DNA of 29,054 bases from Saccoglossus kowalevskii (lineage: Eukaryota > Hemichordata > Enteropneusta > Harrimaniidae): contig NW_003135348.1 of assembly GCF_000003605.2 (NCBI RefSeq), positions 519,323-548,376 on the forward strand, read 5' to 3'. The notes beneath the pieces were generated by a model. It did no database searches. It was not told the origin of the DNA and saw only the letters and a list, made by a program, of their open reading frames with translations. This document shows, piece by piece, positions 1 through 10,200 of the stretch. Positions within the stretch are counted from its first letter, which is position 1, and each line of letters starts with the position of its first letter. The position numbers and the translations under genes are program-made.

Positions 1-1210
1 AACATTCAGACAAGCTAACATTTAGCTCATATATAAATAATTTATTATATTCAATTTTTAGTTTATTTCACGATTGTTGAAGGTTTCCATTCAAGGGGAC
101 TATAAAAACGAAAGCTTACCACTTATTACCCTAGAGGGCGGCCTTCCAATTTCTATCTAATACTGACACCAGTTATTGCTCTCGGAGCTTGACAGTAAGA
201 GAGGCTAAGTGTACATAGTACCGTAGACAAAAATAAAATGCAGGAAACTGACAAAGACGGGGTGATATAAGAAGTAATAAAACATTAAAAATGGCATATA
301 ATTATTTTAAAATGAAAGACGGTAGACAACCGATAATGAATTCTCCAAGCATCGACTATTGGTGGTGTGCTTGTGGCATTTTAAATCAGTCCTTGTCAAA
401 CATTTTAATACTCAAATCTGTGGGATGATGCTTTATTTTTTTGGAATCCACTCTATTATCACACCTTACAATATAATAAAACATAGATCATAGAACGTTC
501 AGCGGGAGAAATTCAAGAGTTGAAAATTATCTGCATAAATCACAAAAAACAAAAGAATAATGGTGAAGTGAATTAATAATGATCTGTTTGACTTTCTCCT
601 GTTTTGAGTATGACTAAAGTTTGTGTGGCAGAGACTGACTACTGAATTGATGCTTGGAGAATGTTAATAACGGTTCCATGAGATTTGAACGACCACTGTG
701 GCACAGAAAATGGACGTATTATTTAACTTATTGATGTACGTATATCTGTCAAAATCCCTCCCTCCCTTCCTCTCTATCCAACTCGGCAAATAATCAAAAA
801 ACAAATCACCACCTTAATTAGAAAATGAAAATTAAATTGGAAGTGGGGCCCCTGAATCTGAATCTCATCTGCCGACTTAAAATTTACCACCAAAATTTAC
901 ATAAATTCACAACCTTCAATAATCTCTGAATATTTAAGGAAAACTTACACATAAAAATGTTTTCATAAAATTAATGTCTTTTTTTCTATCTCAATTTTAT
1001 AATTCTTGGGCACCTGTCCCAAGAAGGAAAATAGAATCTGAAAATTGTAAGAATTTGTTAAATTTTTTTAACGAATTAAAGATCTGGTAAGTGACATTAC
1101 ATGATTTGATTGGGAACAACTGGTCACATGATGGTTTCAACATGATCAAAAGATGTTGATTGATCATAGCTGAAACATCAGAGCATGTGGTGTATATCAT
1201 TCATTCCCAG
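1..1210. other. no gene seen; AT-rich flank
   Basis: No exon with splice sites or family similarity is visible. TTTATT occurs at about 39 and 61 (AATAAA on the minus strand), which could be a distal polyadenylation signal for kazrin, but that would need a 3' UTR of about 4 kb. An imperfect inverted pair around ATTCTCCAAGCATC lies at about 336-363 and 640-668. Confidence 0.4.
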
Positions 1211-1461
1211 CCATCAATCTGCCAATCCGAGCAGAGCTAGTACACCATGTGATGTCAATCAGCCAATCCTAGCAGAGCTAGTACACCATGTGATGCCAAT
1301 CAGCCAATCCTAGCAGAGCTAGTACACCATGTGATGTCAATCAGCCAATCCTAGCAGAGCTAGTACACCATGTGATGCCAATCAGCCAATCCTAGCAGAG
1401 CTAGTACACCATGTGATGCCAATCAGCCAATCCTAGCAGAGCTAGTACACCATGTGATGTC
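1211..1461. repeat. minisatellite, 41-bp unit, about 6 copies
   Basis: The motif AGCCAATCCTAGCAGAGCTA recurs with exact 41-base spacing (starts at 1261, 1302, 1343, 1384 and 1425), with a slightly diverged first copy from about 1211. Copies differ mainly by GATGT versus GATGC at the joint. There are no unique spacers, so it is a plain tandem array and not CRISPR-like. Confidence 0.95.
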
Positions 1462-1888
1462 ACTCGTCAAATCACAAAGATGGGCTGACAATGGAAGCCC
1501 TAAAATAAAAAAAGAATACAAGCTGCAAAGCACATGTACAGTATTTCTAGAAATTTGTAGAAGAAATAACGTTTTTCATTTAGACATGTTCACCAAAATA
1601 ATCTGCAACAAAAATATATATAATTTACTATTCAGTGAACGTGACCGTAAATGCTGCATACTTGCTGTATTGCAATCCAAATTAGTGATAAAATAATACA
1701 TTTCTTTGGTTTTCAAATCTTTGTAATATGTACTCCTGTAATCCAAAGTAAATTTATACATAGAACCATTATATTCATTCAATCCTATACTTTTTACAGC
1801 TCACAGGTATATGTGCTCTCTGCAGTTAATGAAGGTGCAAAGAGTCTGGTATACCCACAACTGCGAAATATTACTATAACACTTTGTT

Positions 1889-2084
1889 CTAGCTCAAGAT
1901 AACCCGACCAAACTGAAACACCCTGCTAGCTCAAGTGAACCCGACCAAACTTAAACACCCTGCTAGCTCAAGTGAACCCGACCAAACTGAAACACCCTGC
2001 TAGCTCGATTGAACCCAATCAAACAGAACACCCTGCTAGCCCAACTGAACCCATCCATACTAAAACATCCCATGTTAGCCCAGT
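1889..2084. repeat. minisatellite, 37-bp unit, about 5 copies
   Basis: The unit begins CTAGCTCAAGTGAACCCGAC and ends AAACACCCTG. The first three copies are nearly identical; the fourth and fifth are diverged (AATCAAACAGAACACC, then CATCCATACTAAAACATCCC). Similar wording continues weakly to about 2215, grading into the next array. Confidence 0.9.
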
Positions 2085-2330
2085 TATTAATGTAATCTTA
2101 CTAAAACTTCCTGTCCAGCCAAACTAAGCCCATCCTTACATAAACAGCCTAAGTTTGCCCAACCAAACCAACTACTAGTATACTAAAACACCCTGCATTA
2201 GCCCAACTATAAACGTAATTATTTATATATGCCAGTGTTATACAGTTTCTCAACCCTACTGTACCATCCAGTACTATCCTTTTGTTTGTACTATAACAGC
2301 CAGCAACAGCCCACTTTATCCCAGCATACT

Positions 2331-2790
2331 GTAACAACCATCGATAGCCCACTCTACCCCACCATACCATAACAGCCTGCGATAACCCACTCTATCCCAC
2401 CATACTATAACAGCCTGCGATAGCCCACTCAACCCCACCATACCATACCAGCCTGCGATAACCCACTCTACCCCGCCATACTATGACAGCCTGCGATAAC
2501 CCACTCTACCCCACCATACCATACCATACCATACTATGACAGCCTGCGATAACCCACTCTACCCCACCATACTATGACAGCCTGCGATAACCCACTCTAC
2601 CCCACCATACCATACCATACCATACCATACCATGACAGCCTGCAATAACCCACTCTACCCCACCATACCATACTATGACAGCCTGCGATAACCCACTCTA
2701 CCCCACCATACCATAACAGCCTGTATTAGCCTACTCTACCCCACCGTACTATGACACAGCCTGCGATAACCCACTCTACCCCACCACACA
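2331..2790. repeat. minisatellite, about 38-bp unit, about 11 copies, with nested CATAC expansion
   Basis: The unit reads CAGCCTGCGATAACCCACTC followed by TACCCCACCATACTATGA. Length varies because a CCATA/ATACC pentamer inside the unit is expanded in some copies (around 2511-2535 and 2603-2633). This is a minisatellite with an internal microsatellite. Short open frames here are repeat artefacts. Confidence 0.93.
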
Positions 2791-3280
2791 GTGATAGACT
2801 ATGTGATAGCCAAACTCCATGTGATAACAATTAAACCCAACCCTGCTGTGTGAGGCGTTTCGCAGCCATTCCCTGGAGTTCTAATTGCACCTCAACAACA
2901 CCACAACGTCCATGACAGGGACAATACAATATAAAAATATACATGGCTCAGTGTGTATGTGTTCCAAAACATAATGTGTTATTCAGAATTTCATCAGTAT
3001 AAGAAACCACATACATCTGTGATTTAAAACTCATCAGCATTACCTACACAGTTATGCACTAAAACTAAAACTAGATTTGGTAAAAACATAACAAAATAAG
3101 CTGTAACTACCATACAAATAATGTTTATATACAGAACGTAGGAATATATCTGGACCCCTATTTTCTTAATCGAGGAAGTCCAGACTTGAATGGCAGTTGA
3201 AGACTGAAACAGTGATTCTTTTCATTTATAAACCAATGTCAAAATATTACGGCAGTCGATATAAGCTACAGAGCCATCAT
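2791..3280. other. no gene seen
   Basis: AT-rich unique-looking sequence between repeat arrays. No exon, RNA gene or element termini recognised. Confidence 0.4.
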
Positions 3281-3690
3281 ATTTCCCACGTTTCGGCTCC
3301 AGACAATACCACTGAACGCAAGACTTCACCAACTCATCAGTTCTCCACAATTGTTGATCCGGAAAATACTACGGAGAGTTGTCCAAGATTCCAGATCTGG
3401 ACATTACTATTAAACGTTGACTTTGCCATCTGGTGATTAGGTTACTGTGGTTACTAAGGTTCTTTGTTTCAACTGAATCACTAAATGCTGACTTCCGGAG
3501 TGAGGTCTCCACAATCAGGGAGAGCAGTATGGGGAGTGGCCCAAGATTCCAGATCTGGGTAATACTACTAAATGCTGAATGATCACGTTTCCCAGATTCC
3601 AGATCCGGGCAGTACCACTTTGCCATCTGGTGTGTTCTCCAGATCCCATATCCAGAAGGAACCACTGATCGAATGCCGACTTTAGTTATC
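3280..3690. repeat. degenerate repeat built on CCAGATCTGG-type words
   Basis: Phrases such as CAAGATTCCAGATCTGG, AATACTACTAAATGCTGA and CTTTGCCATCTGGTG recur two to four times in varying order (for example near 3383, 3541 and 3593). It looks like an old, shuffled tandem repeat. An open frame of 98 codons on the minus strand falls within it and has no family resemblance. Confidence 0.6.
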
Positions 3691-4116
3691 GTGTAGGTTC
3701 CTCAACTTCAGGATCAGAATCAGTCAACACCAATGAAAGCCCACTTTGATTTGAAATGAGTTAATTTTACCATGATCATGATCGCCAAATATTTCCTACA
3801 ATGCAATTTCTCGCGATTTGTTTATCTTGTTTATGGACAACTAAATGTTTGTCCGAGTTACATGATTCAAGACATTTGCAAACAGTTTCTCTAGTAAACA
3901 AAACGTTTAAAACTTCAAAACCTTTTTTTACTTTCACAGATCCAATCATACGGAAAACTTAACTTCGGAACTATCTAGTAATACATTCTGAGATCTTGCG
4001 ACTACTGTTACTGGAATAAATACTTAACAAACCAACACATTCAATTATGATCGCTGGAGAACACCATTTCAATATAGGGGTGATGGCATTTTTGGGTGAT
4101 ACCATTATTTCGTAGG
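3691..4116 (-). other. KAZN: proximal kazrin 3' UTR / flank
   Basis: Sequence directly after the kazrin stop. No canonical AATAAA on the minus strand was found within about 1 kb of the stop, so the transcript end is not resolved. Confidence 0.4.
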
Positions 4117-4248
4117 TTACACATTGCTACTCTCTGTAAGTTCCTGACTTTTAGATCTTTTCATTTTTGCCTCTTCTGGTGTTGCTTCAAACATATTCCT
4201 TTCCAGTTCAAATCTAGCTCGTCTGCCCAGAACTCTACCAAGGGAACC
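4117..4248 (-). CDS. KAZN: kazrin terminal coding exon 14
   Basis: The acceptor is TTGCCTCTACAG before 4248, phase 0; the stop TAA is at 4117-4119. The 44 codons give GSLGRVLGRRARFELERNMF, EATPEEAKMKRSKSQEL and TESSNV. The exon was found by looking for an acceptor in the right phase after the Tyr-Ser-Phe-Arg end of exon 13. The C-terminus Ser-Asn-Val has the form of a class I PDZ ligand, and vertebrate kazrin ends Thr-Asn-Val by memory, which supports the assignment. The intron in front of it holds a MITE. Confidence 0.85.
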   Translation of the reverse strand, partial: GSLGRVLGRRARFELERNMFEATPEEAKMKRSKSQELTESSNV

Positions 4249-7200
4249 CTGTAGAGGCAAATTGCAGATAGTTACAGTCAGTTGCAATCATTCGACCTAC
4301 TGTAGAATACTTTTTTTTCGCTTGGCATTAATCTTCGCTATTTTCGCTGAAGGAATTATTCAGTTAAAATAAAATCCAGCAAATATACCTTTTTTCAGTT
4401 ACAGTCAGTTGCAATCATTCAACCTACTGTAGAATACTTTACTTTCGCTTGGCATTAATCTTCGCTATTTTCGCTGAAGGAATTATTCAGTTAAAATAAA
4501 ATCCAGCAAATATACCTTTTTTCATATATTTTAGATTCAACTTGTCAAAAATCAGTGAAAATAAATTCCATACAATGCATTAAAAATGTCTTTTCAGCGA
4601 AAATTTATTCCAGCTAAAATAAAGTATTTTACAGTAATACACAGAGGTGAAGAAATTTACACCTTGGAGTATGTATCTGAGATACTTATTAGAATAGTTT
4701 ACTACCATTAAAAAAATACTCAGAAATCCTTGAAATCCAGCAAGAAGAGTTGGGGGACTGTAAATTATGAAATAAAAATATTGGGTCACCAAACTAATTT
4801 TTCTACAATACGACCTGAAACTTTGATCAAAAATGTTTTTTTTTTTTTAATAGTTTACAGTTCATTCCTAGGGCAGAAACATTCCCTCGTATCTCAAAAT
4901 TGTGTTTGGTGACCTATGCTGAAAAAATTATATGTAGTGTTATGAGGGGTACATATGACAAAAAGTTGCAGAATTTTGAATGTTATCCATGAAATAATGT
5001 ATTTACATGGAATCTTATGGAAAATGTTTCATAATTGCCACTTTTTAGATTATTTTGCATGTGTTTACACATCGTTCTTTCTTCGTGAAAACTTCAAATA
5101 TGAATGACGTGGATGTACGTGAATCTTCACACAATAATTCGTGAATAATTTACTGTGATCAATGCCTTAAATACATGGAAATATCCCCAAAATACTTTTG
5201 TGTCTGTTAAATCACATATGATGTTTTGAAGCCACTCTGATGCTTAGACCTTTGTTTTTCACGTTTTTACGTTCGAAATGTCCTACTGTTACTAATGAAG
5301 CGAAGTTATAACATACAAGCCTGTATAAATTATGTTCTTTTTTAGAAATGTTATTTTGTAATTAGATTTTGAAATTCAGTACCATTTTTGTATCAACATC
5401 CACTCTGACAGTCATGTGTACATAACTTACCCTGAAACTATATCTTTTCTTCTCTTCGTCTTGGTAACCACCTTTGTATGACCTGACAAACGATTTACCA
5501 ACTGAGCCGGAGGAACCTTTTTTCTTGTTGCCTAGCAATGACATCCCAGTAGCTTCCAACACACCTCTGTATCAACAAAAACAAATGTTTACATAAATGT
5601 AGTACAAAGCCAACACAATAAATCTTTGTTAAAAAAACAAGACATTATTTAATACTCAAATCACCAATTTGAAAAAAAGAAATATTCAGAATATCACTAA
5701 ATGAAAAAAATTGCATGGTAAATATGAAACATTCTGAGAGTAAGTTTCGGAACAAAATCATATGAAAAGTTGAGGTTTCAGAGATTTCCATGTGACTAGT
5801 ATTTTTTGAGTCTGTGTATATGGATATGCTTCCAGAGCCTTACTTACCTAGCTGGAGTAATCAATCCATTTAATTCTGTCTGAAGATGCCGCCTAATAAT
5901 ATTTTTTGTTGAAGGGATTCCTAATGCTGCGGCCATGGCATCAGAATTGAAAGACGGTTCAAGTACTAATAATGCTCCGTGTACTCCACTATCTAATAAA
6001 TTATCAGCATATTCCTAGACAAGAAAACACATTTTATTATAAAAACTATGTGTATTAGAAAAATCTTACGTAACAGTTATTTCAATATTTCAAGCACAGT
6101 GATATCACATACTTTGCTTTTGTAGGAAACAACAAAATTAACACCCATATGCAAATCAGCCACAATGCTAAAAAAAAAACACTGAACACCCTACTTTACT
6201 GTTTGAATTGGTTTTTCACACAATGCTACATGCTGGTCTAGTTACAGATTAGTCTAGTCTCTGTAGTTGATACCTTCACAATTTACTGTAAGCTCCATTT
6301 ATAGGCAAGGGGTGAATTTTTTGTTCTTGGGAATAAAAAACAAACATTACTACTATTCCTCTTGACCATGTAAGGCCAAGAGTTATGTTTCCGGTCTGTG
6401 AGTGTATCACCAAAGGAATTGGCGACCAGGGTTTTTCCCCCCACAAAGTTCTGCACAGCACAGCGCCCTCTGTTGATAATTTGAAAAAATCTGCAAAATT
6501 TGTGCCCCATCGAATATTTTAGTAAAAAAAGACATATCAAGACCTACCTTTAAGTCTATAGATTTGGCCCATTTAATAACTCGATGGTTCGTCCACACCA
6601 ATGGATCAACATCAATTTCTTCACAAGATGCCCTTCTCTCCATCAAAATCTGAAATATAAATAAACAGTCACAAAGTGGCAAGTTTGTCAGCAATGATGG
6701 AAATTACTTTTTTTCATCAAATTAGTCCTTGAAACACAAAACACTGGGTGATTCTGCATTATGCATGAATGTAAAAACAGGACAAACAAAGGTCATAATG
6801 TCGTAGTGGAGTAAAAACAGTGCATGCGATACAACAAATGCAAAATAATTTTCTTGGGCATTTCCACGCTCAATAATGTGCTATACACATTTGATGTAGT
6901 AATGGTATCTCAATGCTATATTCCCATATTAGGATTGTCATTTCAACATTAAATTATAGATTTAGGTTCAAAATCAAATCATTTGATTTTTGTGGCAGAT
7001 GTTCAATTTGCACATTTCATCTACCCCAGTATTACGTAAAAACTTTCTATTACCAGGTCATATGAGAGTTGGTATTCAGTCAGTACTATTTGAATGGGTT
7101 GATTTCTTAGAACGTTAATTTTGTTGTAATCCATATTTTTTCTGCACTTTTTTTCTTATATGCTTCAATATTTTTAGTAATGAATCTTAATTTTGGAGCC

Positions 7201-10200
7201 AACAGACAAAATTCGAGGCAATTTTCAGTTTTTACTCAACGAATTTGGCTATTTTTGTCCCAATCTCCCGAAGGTAAGTGGAGACTATAAATGGGACTAT
7301 TTTGTGAATTTGTGCTGAAAAATGGGAACTGGTGGTGAAAAGGTTAAGTCCATCACTAACATCACATTCTCTCAACTACATGAAAGAACGCAGAGAAACT
7401 CGCAAATGGGCACATCAGGTCTATGATGATAAAGCTAGAAAGGAAATTTTCTTAGAATATAAATAAATACAAGCAGCCTCTCGGCTGAGATAGCTCCGCT
7501 GTTACCAATGCACATTTCAATTAAAGAACAGAAGATATCATTAGAAAATGAACAATATGTTTTTAACAAGAATTCAAAAATATCACTTTTTACCAAAAAT
7601 GACAAAAATAATCATCAAAATTAGATAATTGAATATATCACCACGAAATTAACAAATCTGAAAGAGGTCCACATGTAGTACCTATATATGTAATATAAAA
7701 GCAATCAGACTTGCGGTTCTTAACAAGAAGTCGAAAATATCACATTTTAACAAAAATTACAAAAATATTCACTAAAATTAGAGAATTGAAGATATCATCA
7801 CGAAATGAACACATCTGAAAGAGGTCCACATGTAATACCTATATATGTAATATCACAGGAATTGGACTTGCGGTTTTTAACAAGAAATCGAATATATCAC
7901 TTTTTACCAAAAATGACAAAAATATTCACCAAAATTAGAGAATTAAAGATATCATTACAAAATGAACAAATCTGAGAGAGGTTCACATGTAATACCTATA
8001 TATGTAATATCAAAGCAATTGGACTTGCGGTTTTTAACAAGAAGTCGAAAATATCACTTTTTACCAAAAATGACAAAAATATTCACTAAAATTAGAGAAT
8101 TAAAGATATCATCATGAAATGAACAAATCTAAGAGAGGTCTACCCAAGGTACATATACACCAAGTATCAAAGCATTCAGGCTTATAGTTTTCAAGAAGAA
8201 GTCGAAAAAGTAAAACATTGACACGAACGACGATGGACAATCACTCATATGATAAGCTCTGCTCGACAAAGTCAACAGCGGAGCTAAAAATCAGCTGTAT
8301 ACTGACTAATGACTAATTTCCACTGGGTTTAAATTTCGCTGATTTACCATTTCAGGCATATTCAGTGGGTTTTAAATTCACGGTTTTATCATTTAGATAA
8401 ATTTTACATATTCACTGGGTTTTAATTTAGTGCATTTTCCAAGACAGCGAAATAAGCAAAATTAACACTCAGTAAATAATTAATCGTTTTACAGTAGGTG
8501 CTATATACATGTGAATTCATGTACACTTTACTAATATACCTGTGTATTCATTTCATACTTCACTGGTAACTCTGGTTCAGTTTCGAATGAATTAATAAAT
8601 AAAATTTTCAAAAAATACATCAGATCTTTTTAAGATAAAGTAGAATGTTACAACAAAGACCCAATAAGCATTGCAGATCATTATGACTAACCTCCTTATC
8701 AAAGTTTAACCTCCTTAGTAGCTCAATACCATGCAGTAAACTCGCTTGGTGGAATTTTCTCGTTACATTCAGATGTTTATCTAAATCTTTTTTGCTGAGA
8801 ACGTTTAGAACCCGTCCATCTACGAGCTGTTCTTCGAACATCAACGAATGCTGACCAAGGCCGAGGTCATTCAACCAATTTCTTGCCACCCATTCATGGT
8901 CCATTTCACCAGCTTTTGGATATTTACTACAAAATTAAAAAAAAATGTACGTTTCCCATATCAGGCCACATTCATCAAAAGTAATTAGAAAGAGCTGCCT
9001 CGTTCTTTCACAAGCAATATTCACAAAAATCTCGCACGTTCAAAGAAAAAAAAATGGCACGTAATAGTTTGTCAGTGAAAATGCAATGGCAGTTCCTCGT
9101 TATTATAGTGGAAATTTACAGATCGTGACTTGCTTATTAGATCAGTGTCATGGGAAGAAAAAACGCAACATAGCAACATTATGCAAGTCTCAAACACGCA
9201 CTAAATTCAGTGCTAAAAAAAACACAAACACTTCAATATGATGTAACAAATCAATCAACATTTCAATGACAGTAGAGAGTCCAGATAAACAAAATAAACA
9301 ATTATTGAGCACAGACACACACATACAGTCAGTATTGATTACACACATGGTGATTTACCTTTCAACATCTTCTCTTTCTTCCTCTATAGCTAGTCTTAGT
9401 TTTCTGTGATGTAATGTGTTGTTTATGCCCAACGCTACGTCAAGTTCGGCATCAGTCAAACCGAGTAGAAACCTAACAATCAATCACATTATACATGTGC
9501 TGTTTTATTCTGTCATTATACATAACTGCGTGGACATTATATTTTGAGGGCTCAGATCAGAATAATCAAAACCAACTTAAGAATGACACATCTGAAGAAA
9601 GAATTCCAACTTTACTACAGTATATTATCGAGTAAACGTAGCTGTCAACAACAAAAATTAACTCAACCAACTACGATTGGCAACACAAAATCTTTGTGAT
9701 ATTGGATGTTAATGAAAATAATGAAAAAAAAAATTTAATGGGTAAACATTATATTAGAAAGGAGAAATATGATGTCTAGTTCACATCCAAGGATGGATTA
9801 AATTAAGGGTCTGCAACACACATGAATGGTGGCCTGTATTGTGGATCCCACCGAAAAGACGAGGAATTCACGTCATGGACGTAATATAAGCTGATTATCA
9901 CACTGATCATAAGAATGTTAATCATTCACTAGTACTGTATTTTATATTTCCAAAAATGTGCAGTCATCTCATTATTTATTGTGATCACTGGTATCTTCAT
10001 CTTATATCACCATGTTTACCTACTCGCAAATGCAAAAAAAAAAATAACAGGTTACACGAAATACTGATCATTGTTCAAAATAATCCTACCTTTCCACTCT
10101 TGATGTTAGTAGCACACATCTTTGTATACTTTGGCATATGCATTGTGCATTCTAGCCATGACGATACCATGCTAGAACTCCATTTGATCATTGCCGTCTG

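Noticed and set aside
1211-1461. Regular 41-base repeats that could be taken for a CRISPR array
   Set aside because: The whole unit repeats with no unique spacers, and the sequence is clearly eukaryotic.
3369-3665. Minus-strand open frame of 98 codons
   Set aside because: It lies in a degenerate repeat, has no family similarity, and is not needed for the kazrin tail, which ends at 4117.
6407-6694. Longer open frame continuing past kazrin exon 11
   Set aside because: Only 6548-6649 is coding: a clear GTAGGT donor ends the exon, and the next SAM3 residues are found at 5848-6014 in phase.
8692-8926. Identity as liprin-alpha instead of kazrin
   Set aside because: SAM2 resembles both, but the residues HLNVTRKFHQ, the coiled coil with LRDFIRNYE, the lysine block before SAM1 and the short C-terminal tail fit kazrin; liprin-alpha is also much longer.
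9471-10090. A GT-GG or GG-AG non-canonical intron to repair the kazrin frame
   Set aside because: A single extra base in a homopolymer is simpler and also restores the family's Val-Leu-Leu; the non-canonical intron would give Phe-Leu-Leu. It cannot be fully excluded without transcripts.
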